Counted from the first letter of the stretch, positions 18,281 through 27,479 are shown. The stretch: 64,000 bases of DNA from Chitinophagaceae bacterium (GCA_016720565.1 JADKKJ010000001.1:744001-808000); one strand, 5' to 3'. The notes: generated by a model from the letters alone, not told the origin. Made by a program: numbers and translations.

Positions 18281-20923
18281 ATGCAACCAAAATTTACTCA
18301 GAAAAACTTATGGGTTTCCTTGGTTTTTGCTCTTGGCTTTTTCGGTAGCTCCCTCATTGTCAATTCTCAGGAAGCTCCAAAAATTACCCCAGAGATCAAG
18401 GCTCAAATCAAAAATGCTCCTGCTGTTGTCAGCGATGTGATGACGAACCAGGTGGTTGGTTTTCACCGTCCCAACGGTGTTCAGGCTGTTTGCCAAACAA
18501 TTACAGGATCATTCGCTGCTGGAGACCCAACCTTTAATACAGGTAGGTTGTTCAGGGATGGTATAGCTTCAACCTGCGCCGCTCCTAAAGCAGCTTGTCC
18601 TGGAGTAACTGCAGTAGGTACTGTATTCAGGTATAGGACCTATACTTTCACTAACCCGGTAGCTTCTGCACAATGTTTGACTATCACACATACAAATACA
18701 GGTGCTGCTGGTGCCCCTCACCTTTCCGTTCATAGCGGAGCTTTTAACCCGGCAAATATTTGTACTAACTATATCTCTGATGAAGGTGGTAGCCCGAATC
18801 CAACTTTTAACGTAGTACATTCTCTTACTATTGGCGCTGGTGCTACAGTAACTCTAGTACTGACTGAAACTGCAAATGCAGCTGGTGGTACCTGGCAGAT
18901 AGATCTTGATATGCCGCTTTGTGCTCCATGTATCGCAGTAACTTCTCTTACTGCTCCTGCAGCTGTAAGTGCTCAGTGTTCAGGTAGCGTAACAATTCCA
19001 GCTACCCTTACTCCTGGTGGTGCTTCTATCAGCAGCTGGGCATGGGAATATCGCGTTAACGCATCTTCACCATGGTTGAACCTTATTAACGGTGCATTAG
19101 GTGGCAGCGTAAGCGGTGCAACTACTTCAGCTATTACCATTTCTCCTGTTAGCTCTGCATATTCCGGCTACCAGTTCAGGGCTGTACTTACGCCTTCAGC
19201 TGCCTGCGGATTTGGTGTTGATTTCAGTAATGCCTCTACCCTTACTGTAACTCAATTACAAACTGCGGTTACTCCAACTTCCGCAACAATTTGTAAAGGA
19301 TCTGTTATTCCACTTACTATTACCAATCCTTCTTCACCACAAACAGCCGTATTCAATGCCAGCGCAGGTCTGCCTTTACCTATTCCTGATGCGAACCTTG
19401 CTGGTGTAAGTAATACCATCGTTGCTTCTGGTCTGCCAACTTCCAGCTATGTTGTTTCTAACATTACTGTTACGGTTAGCATCCCTGCGCATACATGGGT
19501 GGGTGACCTTTTCTATGTATTAAAAGCACCGAACGGTCAGATCATCAACCTGGATTACTCTGTATCTAATACAGGTGTATCCGGAACTGGATTCGTAAAT
19601 ACCAAATTCAGCTCAACCGCATCTAACCTCTTAAGCACAGGTGCAGCTCCTTATACCGGAACTTTCCGTGCTGACCTGGTTACTTCAAATATTGGTTCTG
19701 GTCCTGCAGGTCCTACTGCATTCCTGCCTACCACTAACTCATGGGCTAATATGACCTCTGTATTGAATGGTAACTGGACCCTGGCCCTTTATGATGGTTT
19801 TGGTGGTGATACGGGATCCCTGACCGCCTGGTCGATCTCTATTACTTATGGTGCTCCATCTGCAGGTACATGGGTTGCAAGCCCCGCTGCACCAAACACC
19901 ATGTGGCTGGATGCTGGTGCTACTATTCCTTACCCAGGCGCTCCTGCTACTGCAAACACGATCTATGTTAACCCTACTACCAATACTAGTTATACTGCTA
20001 CTTACAGCACCGCTTCACCAAGCTGTCCTGGTCTGCCAGTAACTGTTCCTGTTAGCGTTACTCAACCGCTTGCTTCTATCGGTACAGTAGCTAACCAAAC
20101 TGTTTGCGTAGGTTCAAACGCTTCCTTCAGTGTAAGCCCAACTTCTCCTGCTGGTTCTCCTTATAATGGACCTTTCACTTACCAATGGCAGGAATCAAGA
20201 GATAATGGCCTTACATGGGCGAACGTAACAAACGGTGGAGTTTATTCTGGTGCTACCACGAATACACTTACCCTTACCGGTGTTACCCGTTCTGCTGCCT
20301 CAGACATGAACCTTTACAAATACCGTGTAAATGTTTCTGCTCCTCCTTGCGCTGGTACAACCACATCGAATGTGGCTACCCTGAATGTAAATGCCCTGCC
20401 TGCGGTGTCTATCACTGCAACAGACCTGGCATTGACTCCTGGTTCTACTTCTGTACTTACTGCTACAAGCAGCCCTGCAGCTCAAACAGCAACTAGCTGG
20501 TCATGGACTTTAAATGGTTCAACTATCGCTGGTGCCAACACAAACTCTGTAACTGCTAATGTTGATAAACTGGGTGTTTATCGCGCTACAGTAACGGATG
20601 TGAATGGTTGCCGTAATTCTTCTAACAGCCTGCTGATCGAATCTGAAGTTTCAGACAGATTGTGGATATATCCTAACCCAACCACCGGTAAATTCCAGAT
20701 TCGCTGGTACTACAATGGTGTTTATACTGAGATCAGAAGGGTAAGGATCTATAATGCTCATGGACAAGAGATCAAGAGCCGCGATTGGCCAGTTTCAAAT
20801 ATCACTCCTCGCTACCTGCAAATGGACATGGATCTTACAGGTCTGTCAGGTGGAGTTTATGTGATCAAAGTTTCTGACCTCTACGACAAAAAACATGTTC
20901 AGGGTCTGCTGATCAAACAATAA
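18281..20923 (+). CDS. Secreted multi-domain adhesin-like protein with P-domain and T9SS sorting domain
   Basis: An 880-residue exported protein with a signal peptide (hydrophobic core about 11-29, cleavage likely after NSQ). The N-terminal third is rich in Cys, Ala and Thr and carries Ig-like or bacterial-surface repeats. Residues about 350-530 match a proprotein-convertase P domain (IPDANLAGVSNTIVASG, HTWVGDLFYVLKAPNG, NGNWTLALYDGFGGDTGSLTAWSI), but no subtilisin domain accompanies it. Two further Ig-like modules follow. The last 80 residues (LWIYPNPTTGKFQIRWYY ... GGVYVIKVSD) are a type A T9SS C-terminal sorting domain, so it should be released or anchored by the type IX system. Codons are strongly biased (GCT, ACT, GGT, GTA), suggesting high expression. 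Confidence 0.9.
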   Translation: MQPKFTQKNLWVSLVFALGFFGSSLIVNSQEAPKITPEIKAQIKNAPAVVSDVMTNQVVGFHRPNGVQAVCQTITGSFAAGDPTFNTGRLFRDGIASTCAAPKAACPGVTAVGTVFRYRTYTFTNPVASAQCLTITHTNTGAAGAPHLSVHSGAFNPANICTNYISDEGGSPNPTFNVVHSLTIGAGATVTLVLTETANAAGGTWQIDLDMPLCAPCIAVTSLTAPAAVSAQCSGSVTIPATLTPGGASISSWAWEYRVNASSPWLNLINGALGGSVSGATTSAITISPVSSAYSGYQFRAVLTPSAACGFGVDFSNASTLTVTQLQTAVTPTSATICKGSVIPLTITNPSSPQTAVFNASAGLPLPIPDANLAGVSNTIVASGLPTSSYVVSNITVTVSIPAHTWVGDLFYVLKAPNGQIINLDYSVSNTGVSGTGFVNTKFSSTASNLLSTGAAPYTGTFRADLVTSNIGSGPAGPTAFLPTTNSWANMTSVLNGNWTLALYDGFGGDTGSLTAWSISITYGAPSAGTWVASPAAPNTMWLDAGATIPYPGAPATANTIYVNPTTNTSYTATYSTASPSCPGLPVTVPVSVTQPLASIGTVANQTVCVGSNASFSVSPTSPAGSPYNGPFTYQWQESRDNGLTWANVTNGGVYSGATTNTLTLTGVTRSAASDMNLYKYRVNVSAPPCAGTTTSNVATLNVNALPAVSITATDLALTPGSTSVLTATSSPAAQTATSWSWTLNGSTIAGANTNSVTANVDKLGVYRATVTDVNGCRNSSNSLLIESEVSDRLWIYPNPTTGKFQIRWYYNGVYTEIRRVRIYNAHGQEIKSRDWPVSNITPRYLQMDMDLTGLSGGVYVIKVSDLYDKKHVQGLLIKQ

Positions 20924-20941
20924 TCAGTATCTCCTTTAGAT

Positions 20942-20974
20942 AAAAAAAGCCCCGGTTCTCCGGGGCTTTTTTTT
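20942..20974 (+). terminator. Intrinsic terminator after the surface-protein gene
   Basis: AGCCCCGG-TTCT-CCGGGGCT is flanked by seven A on the left and eight T on the right, so it can work in both directions. It begins about 20 nt after the stop codon of the 880-residue protein. Confidence 0.92.
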
Positions 20975-20990
20975 GTGCCTGCCAAATAAA

Positions 20991-21011
20991 AAAGACCCTC
21001 CAGGGGGTCTT
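20991..21011 (-). terminator. Intrinsic terminator of pgi
   Basis: Read on the minus strand, AAGACCC/GGGTCTT forms a stem followed by a T-run (A-run at 20988-20993 on the plus strand). It lies about 25 nt past the pgi stop codon. Together with the hairpin at 20942 it isolates the two convergent genes. Confidence 0.85.
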
Positions 21012-21035
21012 CCAAATTTACTAAGAGGTCAATGT

Positions 21036-22688
21036 TCAGGAGCGGAATCGTTTATAAACATTGATCAAGCCATTGGTCGAAGAGTCATGGCAATTGACGG
21101 GGTCACCGTTAAATAGTTCAGGCAGGATCTGGTTGGCTAATTGCTTGCCCAGTTCCACTCCCCATTGGTCAAAGCTGAAAATGTTCCAGATAATACCCTG
21201 CACGAAGATCTTATGTTCATATAGAGCGATCATTTCCCCCAGCGTATAAGGGGTGAGCTGTTTCAATAAAAATGAATTGGTTGGCCTGTTACCTTCAAAT
21301 ACCTTGAATGGCAATAAACGGCTTAGCTGTTCATCATTCAATCCCTGTTTTTCCAGCTCAACCCTTGCCTCTGATTCAGTTTTTCCATTCATCAGGGCTT
21401 CTGTCTGCGCAAAGAAATTACTCAGTAATTTTTCATGATGATCGCTGATGGGGTTGTGGGGCAGGGCAGAGGCAATGAAATCACAGGGTATCAAAACTGT
21501 ACCCTGGTGAATAAGCTGGTAAAAGGCATGTTGTCCATTGGTTCCAGGTTCACCCCAGATCACCGGACCAGTGCTGTATTCAACTGCTTCTCCATTCCTG
21601 TCGGTGCTTTTCCCGTTACTTTCCATATTTCCCTGCTGAAAATAGGCAGGAAAGCGGTGGAGGTATTGATCATAGGGAAGAATGGCTTCCGTTTGTGTTC
21701 CAAAAAAATTGGTATACCAAATGCCCAGTAAAGCCATGATCACAGGGATGTTCTTTTCAAATGGCGTATGGCGAAAATGGTTATCCGTATTCCAGGCTCC
21801 TTTCAGCAATTCCTCAAAACGGTGATAACCTACAGTCAGGGCAATAGAAAGCCCGATGGCTGACCAAAGGGAATAACGGCCACCTACCCAATCCCAGAAA
21901 GGGAACATATTGTTCCTGTCAATACCAAAACGCTCCACCTCTTTTTCATTCGTGCTGAGGGCTACAAAATGGCTGGCAATATCTTTTTCTGTTGCACCTG
22001 TTTGCAGGAACCAGGCTCTGGCTGTATGCGCATTGGTCATGGTCTCCTGCGTGGTAAATGTTTTTGAAGCGATCAGGAATAAACTGGTCTCCGGATCAAG
22101 TTGTTTCAATACCTCCGCGATATGCGAGCCATCTACATTGGACACGAAATAGGCCTTCATCCCATCGATCCAATAAGGCTTGAGTGCCTCTGTTACCATC
22201 AAAGGACCAAGGTCGCTGCCGCCAATACCAATATTGACAATGTTCTTTATTGGTTTCCCGGTATAGCCGGTCTTTGTATGATCATGTACCTGCTGGCAAA
22301 AATCTTTCATCTGTGCCCGCACTTTCTTCACGGCAGGCATTACATCTTCCCCTTTGGTGAAAAACGGTTCATCACCCAGGTTGCGAAGCGCCATATGCAG
22401 CACGGCCCTTTTTTCTGTTTCATTGATCAGTTCGCCATTAAATAAGGAAGCGATAGCCTCTTTTAACTGGCATTGTTCGGCCAACTGAAATAATAATTCC
22501 ATGCCCTTCGCATCGATCCTGTTCTTGGAAAAATCAAAAACGAGTTCATCCATGCATAATGAATAGTGCAGGAAGCGATCCGGTTCCCCGGTGAAAAGGT
22601 CACGAAGATGAATTTGCTTCAGCGCGCTGGCATGCCTGGTAAGCGATTTCCAGGCATCGGTGTTCAGCGGATTTATCTTTGGTAACAT
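21036..22688 (-). CDS. pgi: Glucose-6-phosphate isomerase
   Basis: A 550-residue cytosolic enzyme that interconverts glucose 6-phosphate and fructose 6-phosphate. It has the two SIS subdomains with the phosphate-binding IGIGGSDLGPLMV (about 150-162) and VSNVDGSHIAE. The PGI signatures are GGRYSLWSAIGLSIAL and, at the end, FDQWGVELGKQLA; MESNGKSTDRNG is also present. Length is that of the bacterial/eukaryotic E. coli-type enzyme. It is probably monocistronic, ended by its own terminator; the next gene upstream (threonine aldolase) is 37 bp away on the same strand. Confidence 0.97.
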   Translation of the reverse strand: MLPKINPLNTDAWKSLTRHASALKQIHLRDLFTGEPDRFLHYSLCMDELVFDFSKNRIDAKGMELLFQLAEQCQLKEAIASLFNGELINETEKRAVLHMALRNLGDEPFFTKGEDVMPAVKKVRAQMKDFCQQVHDHTKTGYTGKPIKNIVNIGIGGSDLGPLMVTEALKPYWIDGMKAYFVSNVDGSHIAEVLKQLDPETSLFLIASKTFTTQETMTNAHTARAWFLQTGATEKDIASHFVALSTNEKEVERFGIDRNNMFPFWDWVGGRYSLWSAIGLSIALTVGYHRFEELLKGAWNTDNHFRHTPFEKNIPVIMALLGIWYTNFFGTQTEAILPYDQYLHRFPAYFQQGNMESNGKSTDRNGEAVEYSTGPVIWGEPGTNGQHAFYQLIHQGTVLIPCDFIASALPHNPISDHHEKLLSNFFAQTEALMNGKTESEARVELEKQGLNDEQLSRLLPFKVFEGNRPTNSFLLKQLTPYTLGEMIALYEHKIFVQGIIWNIFSFDQWGVELGKQLANQILPELFNGDPVNCHDSSTNGLINVYKRFRS

Positions 22689-22725
22689 ATGATGTGATTA
22701 AAGATACTTGGTTTTCAGGTCACCC

Positions 22726-23742
22726 CTAAAGTGTATCGATCAGTTCGGTGGTCCTTGCTACCATGGCCGGGGTAATATCAAGATGAACCACCAGCCTTAC
22801 CCTGTCGGGGGCAATGGCATAAGCAAGTATGTCTGTTGCTTTCATTTTTTCTACCAACTCTTTTGCCGACATTCCTGGCTTAAGTTCAAAAATGATGATA
22901 TTGGTTTCAATTGGTAGTACCTGATTGATAAATCCTTTTTGCTGAAGCGCCTCGCCGATCATTTTAGCATGCCGGTGGTCTTCCTCCAGCCTTTCTATAT
23001 TATGTTTTAAGGCATAGATACCAGCAGCGGCCATGAACCCGGCCTGCCGCATACCTCCACCAAATACCTTCCTTACTCTTCTTGCTTTTTTGATAAAAGC
23101 AGTATCACCCAATAAAAGGCTACCAACAGGACAACCCAGGCTTTTACTGAGGCAAACAGAGATACTGTCAAATAATTCACCGTATTGTCTGGCTGTTTGT
23201 CCCTTAGCTACCAGCGCATTCCATAAGCGAGCACCATCAAGATGGAAACTCAGCCCGTACTTTTTGCAGATGGCTTTGATCTCTTCCAGGTCCTTTATTT
23301 CATAACAAGACCCACCACCCCGGTTGCTGGTGTTTTCAAGGGATACCAGTCGGCTGATGGGACGATGTACATCATCCGGTTGTATGGCCTTTTCTACCTG
23401 TTCTGCCTTCACACGACCCCGGTCGCCTGCCAATAATTTTACAGAGGCCCCTGAATTAAAAGCGATCCCGCCACCCTCATATTGATATATATGAGATGAT
23501 TCATCACAGATCAGCTCGTCGCCGGGCTGCGTATGGCATTTTATAGCGATCTGGTTGGTCATGGTTCCCGAAGGACAAAAAATGGCCGCCTCCATTCCAA
23601 ACATGTTGGCGCAAAGGTTTTCCAGCTCATTTATGGAGGGATCCTCCCCAAATACATCATCGCCCAGTTTTGCGCTGAACATGGCTTCCCGCATGGCGGG
23701 AGTAGGGCGGGTTACAGTGTCTGACCTGAAATCAACGATCAT
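22726..23742 (-). CDS. ltaE: Low-specificity L-threonine aldolase
   Basis: A 338-residue PLP enzyme (fold type I) that splits L-threonine or allo-threonine into glycine and acetaldehyde. I chose the ATG at 23742 because the family starts with (M)I-x-x-RSDTVT; an in-frame ATG 15 codons upstream would add an unusual extension. Diagnostic features are FRSDTVTRPTPAMREAM at the start, DDVFGEDP, LENTSNRGGGSCY, FHLDGARLWNA and the PLP lysine in SVCLSKSLGCPVGS. It supplies glycine or degrades threonine. It is followed on the same strand by pgi with a short gap. Confidence 0.93.
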   Translation of the reverse strand: MIVDFRSDTVTRPTPAMREAMFSAKLGDDVFGEDPSINELENLCANMFGMEAAIFCPSGTMTNQIAIKCHTQPGDELICDESSHIYQYEGGGIAFNSGASVKLLAGDRGRVKAEQVEKAIQPDDVHRPISRLVSLENTSNRGGGSCYEIKDLEEIKAICKKYGLSFHLDGARLWNALVAKGQTARQYGELFDSISVCLSKSLGCPVGSLLLGDTAFIKKARRVRKVFGGGMRQAGFMAAAGIYALKHNIERLEEDHRHAKMIGEALQQKGFINQVLPIETNIIIFELKPGMSAKELVEKMKATDILAYAIAPDRVRLVVHLDITPAMVARTTELIDTL

Positions 23743-23909
23743 TTTGGATATTTTGATGCAATATAACGGGGTTCTGACCCATTTCAAACAGAATAACAGT
23801 CAATTCATTACCATGCCTATTGCCAATTTTTCCAACCTGGTTTAGGTTTGCCCCGCAAAATGAGACTGTAACCTGTTTTTAAGCAGTGCGTCTTATTGAT
23901 GTTGTCCGG

Positions 23910-23939
23910 AACGGCCACTTATCCCTAAAATCGGCCGTT
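23910..23939. repeat. Inverted repeat upstream of the TonB-dependent receptor gene
   Basis: AACGGCC and GGCCGTT, separated by 16 nt, can pair; a short T/A-rich run follows. It lies between divergent genes, about 90 nt before the receptor ATG. It may be a regulatory hairpin or an operator; nothing else supports a role. Confidence 0.3.
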
Positions 23940-23975
23940 TATTTTAAAACAATGTACTTTGCAATGCCAAGTACC

Positions 23976-23983
23976 TATTTTTG
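23976..23983 (+). promoter_or_regulatory. -7 box of the TonB-dependent receptor gene
   Basis: TATTTTTG, an exact TAnnTTTG match, lies 46 nt before the ATG at 24029. A TTTG occurs upstream but the spacer is only 14 nt, so the -33 assignment is uncertain. Confidence 0.35.
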
Positions 23984-24028
23984 ACCTGTAATAAACGAAA
24001 CTCAGTACTAATACAAACAAAAACGATC

Positions 24029-26479
24029 ATGAAAAAGACCTTAACCTTAACCTTATCCTTTTTATTTTTCCTGGTTTGCCTGGCACAGGGCCAAGGCGGA
24101 AAGATAACTGGTACCGTGACAGACGGCAATGCCAAAACCATTGAATCTGCCACGATCACCTTATTAAAAGCCTCCGATTCTTCGGTTGCAAAAATGGCTA
24201 TGGCCTCCAAAACCGGGCTATTCCAGTTTGATGGCGTGCCAGAGGGCCGTTACCTGGTAGCTATTTCTGCAGTAGGGCATCAAAAAGCCTATTCAGAACT
24301 GGTGACCATCAATTCAACTAATTCGATTGTTTCCTTAAAAACGATCGAATTAGTGGCTGCACCCAAAGACCTGGCCGCGGTAACAATTGTAGCAAAGAAA
24401 CCCCTGATCGAACAGAAAGTGGACAGGACCATTGTGAATGTGGAAGCGTCTATTACCAATGTAGGTAATTCAGCGCTTGAAGTATTGGAGAAATCTCCTG
24501 GTATTTCTGTGGACAAGGATGGCAATATCAGCCTGAAAGGCAAACAGGGCGTAGTGGTAATGATCGATGGACGTCCAAGTTATCTCAGCGGGCAGGATCT
24601 TGCCAACCTTCTTCGCGGCATGAATGCAAATCAACTGGACAAGATCGAGATCATGACCAACCCACCTGCCAAATATGATGCAGCTGGTAATAGTGGTATC
24701 ATTAATATCACCACAAAAAAGAATAAGCAATACGGTTATAATGGTAGTGTGACTTCTGGTTATACGCAGGGCCATTTTGCCCGTTTCAATGAAAGCATGA
24801 ATTTCAATTACCGCAGTGGAAAATGGAATTTGTTCACCAGCGCTGGTTATAACCGCAATCACCGTGATGAACAACTGATCATCGATCGTAATTTCCGTGA
24901 AACCTCTACGAAGGACCTGCTTTCTATATTCAAGCAGCGTTCTATCATGGGTAATGAATCTGAATTTTTCAACGCCAAACTGGGCGCAGATTATTATGCC
25001 AGCAAAAAAACCACCCTGGGGGTAGTGTTCAGCGGATTTAATAATCCATCTGTTTGGAACAGTCGTACCAGCACCTGGATCTATTCACCAGATAATACGC
25101 TGCTTAGCCAGACCAAAGCCATAACAGAAAATGATTCCAAATGGAAGAATTTCAGTGGCAATTTTAACCTTCGCAGCCAGTTGGATTCAGCAGGGCAGGA
25201 GATAACTGCTGACCTTGATTATGTGAATTATAGCAGCAGCAGCAAGCAACCATTCTACAGTTATTATTATGATAACCAGGGTGTGCTGCTTCGCAATCCC
25301 GATACCCTGATGGGAGATCTTCCCCAGGATATCACTATCTATAGCGGTAAAGTGGATTATACCCTGCCACTGAAGAATAACGCCAGGTTTGAAGCCGGTT
25401 TCAAATCCAGCTATGTGAAGACCGACAACAATGCCAACTATGATTCCATCCGTAACGGGGAGATCCACCATGATTATAACCGCAGTAATCATTTTCTCTA
25501 TGAAGAAAATATCAACGCCGCCTATGTGAATTATAATCGCGCTTTGGGTAAGAAATGGAATGGACAGTTTGGCCTTCGCATGGAAAATACCAATGCAAAA
25601 GGTAACCAGCTCAGTACTAGTATCCGTTTCAAAAGGAATTATACCCAGCTGTTCCCGACTGTTTACCTCCAGTATTCGGCCAACAAGAATAACCAGTTTG
25701 TGATCAATTATGGACGTCGTATCAACCGCCCGGATTATGAAGATCTCAATCCCTTCATACATTTCCTGGACAGATATACATTTGAAAAAGGCAATCCTGA
25801 CCTGCGTCCTCAGTTCTCGCACAATATTGAATTAAGCCATACCTATAAAGGGTTCCTTACTTCCACACTGAATTATAGCCGGACCACAGATATCATTCAG
25901 CAGGTGATTGAACAAAATGAACTCAGTAATGAGACCTTTATCAAAAAAGCCAATATTGCCAGCCGCGACCAGTTTGGATTGACCCTAACTGCCTACAAGC
26001 AGTTCAATAAATGGTGGAATGGAAATATATATCTGAATGCGGCCAATAATAAATTCAAGGGTATTGTAAATAATGAAATGATCTCCCTTTCAATTTTTGG
26101 TTTCATGGGTCAGTTGCAACAGCAATTTAAATGGGGCAAGGGATGGGGAGCAGAAGTAAGCGGTTTCTATAGGAGCAAGGGCCTGGAAGGAGTGATCTTC
26201 ATCAAACCTATTGCACAGGTGAATGCAGGTTTCAGCAAACAGATCATGAAGAATAAAGCAAGTGTCAAATTAAATATTCGTGACCTGTTCCAGGGGAACA
26301 AATTCAAAGGCTATAGCCGCTACGGTACCGTGGATGCCCAGTTCGTGAATATAAATGATAGCCGTGCAGTGAGCGTTGGTTTCACCTATCGTTTCAACAA
26401 GGGTAAACTGAAAGCAAACGCGGGAAGGAAGGAGGGAAGCGCTTCCGACGAGCAGGGCCGTGTGAAGGCCGGAAATTGA
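24029..26479 (+). CDS. TonB-dependent receptor with carboxypeptidase-regulatory N-terminus
   Basis: About 816 residues from the ATG at 24029, which gives a proper signal peptide (MKKTLTLT, core LSFLFFLVCLAQG). The order is: CarboxypepD_reg-like beta-sandwich (about 22-105, GKITGTVTDGNAKTIESATITLL), plug domain (about 125-235, with LEVLEKSPGISVDKDGNISLKGK and NPPAKYDAAGNSGIINITTKK), then an outer-membrane barrel to the C-terminus, which ends with RFNKGKLKANAGR. This is the outer_membrane_beta-barrel type often called TonB-dependent receptor family protein, not a SusC (no SusD partner nearby). It imports a ligand across the outer membrane using TonB-ExbBD energy; the ligand is unknown. It stands alone between a promoter and a terminator. 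Confidence 0.92.
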   Translation: MKKTLTLTLSFLFFLVCLAQGQGGKITGTVTDGNAKTIESATITLLKASDSSVAKMAMASKTGLFQFDGVPEGRYLVAISAVGHQKAYSELVTINSTNSIVSLKTIELVAAPKDLAAVTIVAKKPLIEQKVDRTIVNVEASITNVGNSALEVLEKSPGISVDKDGNISLKGKQGVVVMIDGRPSYLSGQDLANLLRGMNANQLDKIEIMTNPPAKYDAAGNSGIINITTKKNKQYGYNGSVTSGYTQGHFARFNESMNFNYRSGKWNLFTSAGYNRNHRDEQLIIDRNFRETSTKDLLSIFKQRSIMGNESEFFNAKLGADYYASKKTTLGVVFSGFNNPSVWNSRTSTWIYSPDNTLLSQTKAITENDSKWKNFSGNFNLRSQLDSAGQEITADLDYVNYSSSSKQPFYSYYYDNQGVLLRNPDTLMGDLPQDITIYSGKVDYTLPLKNNARFEAGFKSSYVKTDNNANYDSIRNGEIHHDYNRSNHFLYEENINAAYVNYNRALGKKWNGQFGLRMENTNAKGNQLSTSIRFKRNYTQLFPTVYLQYSANKNNQFVINYGRRINRPDYEDLNPFIHFLDRYTFEKGNPDLRPQFSHNIELSHTYKGFLTSTLNYSRTTDIIQQVIEQNELSNETFIKKANIASRDQFGLTLTAYKQFNKWWNGNIYLNAANNKFKGIVNNEMISLSIFGFMGQLQQQFKWGKGWGAEVSGFYRSKGLEGVIFIKPIAQVNAGFSKQIMKNKASVKLNIRDLFQGNKFKGYSRYGTVDAQFVNINDSRAVSVGFTYRFNKGKLKANAGRKEGSASDEQGRVKAGN

Positions 26480-26497
26480 TCACACAAATAAGTCTAG

Positions 26498-26528
26498 AAA
26501 GGTTTCCTCTAAAGGGGAACCTTTTTTT
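26498..26528 (+). terminator. Intrinsic terminator after the TonB-dependent receptor gene
   Basis: AAAGGTTTCC pairs with GGGGAACCTTT (one G-T pair) and is followed by eight T. It begins about 19 nt after the stop codon. Confidence 0.85.
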
Positions 26529-26579
26529 TGCCTATACTGTATCCAGCTGAATCTGCAGGGCAGTAAGGCGGAATTGTGT

Positions 26580-26587
26580 TAGTTTTG
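26580..26587 (+). promoter_or_regulatory. -7 box of yajQ
   Basis: TAGTTTTG, an exact TAnnTTTG match, lies 21 nt before the ATG at 26609. No good -33 element is seen. Confidence 0.4.
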
Positions 26588-26608
26588 GTGACCTTCAAAA
26601 CTAATGTT

Positions 26609-27100
26609 ATGGCATCATTTGACATCGTAAGTAAAGTGGACGCGCAGGCACTGGATAATGCAGTAAACGTCACTTCCAAAGAGATCAGCAATCGTTTTGA
26701 TTTTAAAGGAAGTCATGTACAGATAGACCTGGATAAAAAAGACTTTAAGATCAGGATCGAAACGGAAGATGATATGAAAATGAGGCAGCTGGTGGATGTA
26801 TTGATCAACCGTGCCCATAAACAGGGCATTGCTCCGGAAGCATTTGATATTTCCGCAGATGGAGCGCAGAGCGGAAAACTCTGGAAAAAAGAAGTGAAGG
26901 TAAAGAATGGCCTGGCCCAGGATGATGCCAAAAAGATCGTGAAGCTGATCAAGGATGCAGGATTAAAAGTGCAGGCTGCCATTCAGGAAGACCTGGTAAG
27001 GGTGACTGGCAAGAAGATCGATGACCTGCAGGAAGTGATACAGCTTTGCAAAACGGCCGACCTTCGGCTACCCCTGCAATTCATAAATATGAGGAGTTAA
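26609..27100 (+). CDS. yajQ: YajQ family nucleotide-binding protein
   Basis: A 163-residue cytosolic protein made of two similar ferredoxin-like (UPF0234) halves. It starts with MASFDIVSKVDAQALDNAVN, then SNRFDFKGSHVQIDLDKKDFKI and, in the second half, KIVKLIKDAGLKVQAAIQEDLVRVTGKKIDDLQEVI. The start at 26609 gives exactly the family's usual 163 residues; an upstream in-frame start would add eleven unrelated residues. In other bacteria YajQ binds cyclic di-GMP (reported in Xanthomonas) or RNA/phage protein; its role here is not known. It is transcribed separately from rpmE2 downstream, which has its own promoter. Confidence 0.95.
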   Translation: MASFDIVSKVDAQALDNAVNVTSKEISNRFDFKGSHVQIDLDKKDFKIRIETEDDMKMRQLVDVLINRAHKQGIAPEAFDISADGAQSGKLWKKEVKVKNGLAQDDAKKIVKLIKDAGLKVQAAIQEDLVRVTGKKIDDLQEVIQLCKTADLRLPLQFINMRS

Positions 27101-27115
27101 CCGGGATTGGGAAGA

Positions 27116-27147
27116 TTTGGATAAACCGGTTCCCACACCTATCTTTG
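27116..27147 (+). promoter_or_regulatory. Bacteroidota-type promoter of rpmE2
   Basis: TTTG (27116-27119), a 20-nt spacer, TATCTTTG (27140-27147). Both boxes are exact. The predicted transcript starts near 27153, leaving a 5' leader of about 58 nt with a hairpin. Confidence 0.75.
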
Positions 27148-27169
27148 CAACCCAAATTTATCTATTCAC

Positions 27170-27191
27170 TCCTACGGCAAATTCCGTGGGA
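27170..27191 (+). promoter_or_regulatory. Leader hairpin of rpmE2 (possible L31 autoregulation)
   Basis: TCCTACGG-CAAATT-CCGTGGGA forms an 8-bp stem (one T-G pair) with a 6-nt loop inside the predicted leader, about 20 nt before the ATG. No poly-U follows, so it is not a terminator. Ribosomal-protein leaders that bind L31 are known in other phyla; this one is a candidate only. Confidence 0.4.
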
Positions 27192-27210
27192 CCTTTAAAA
27201 TCATCTAGTT

Positions 27211-27462
27211 ATGAAAAAAGGAATCCATCCCGATAAGTATCGGTTAGTTGTTTTCAAAGACATGAGTAATGGTACAACCTTCCTGAGCAGGTCTGCCACA
27301 GACTCCAAAGAGACCCTGAAATGGGAAGACGGTAATGAATATCCCCTGGTAAAACTGGAGATATCCAATACTTCTCATCCATTCTTCACAGGTAAGAACA
27401 TGCTGGTGGATACGGCTGGTCGTATCGACAAATTCAATAAGAAATACGCTAAGAAAAGCTAA
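27211..27462 (+). CDS. rpmE2: 50S ribosomal protein L31, type B
   Basis: An 83-residue L31 of the type B (C-minus) class: MKKGIHPDKYRLVVFKDM at the start, GTTFLSRSA, then EYPLVKLEISNTSHPFFTGK and DTAGRIDKFNKKYAK. No zinc-binding Cys ribbon is present, so it does not depend on zinc. In bacteria with both forms, type B replaces the zinc form under zinc starvation, but in Bacteroidota it is generally the only L31. It has an individual promoter, a hairpin leader and two terminators behind it. Confidence 0.97.
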   Translation: MKKGIHPDKYRLVVFKDMSNGTTFLSRSATDSKETLKWEDGNEYPLVKLEISNTSHPFFTGKNMLVDTAGRIDKFNKKYAKKS

Positions 27463-27479
27463 TAATATTATCTTGTAAA

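Noticed and set aside
23742..23787. Longer start for threonine aldolase
   Set aside because: Adds 15 residues before the conserved RSDTVT start of the family.
25187..25822. 211-codon minus-strand ORF within the TonB-dependent receptor
   Set aside because: Antisense to the beta-barrel coding sequence; hydrophobic low-complexity translation without homology.
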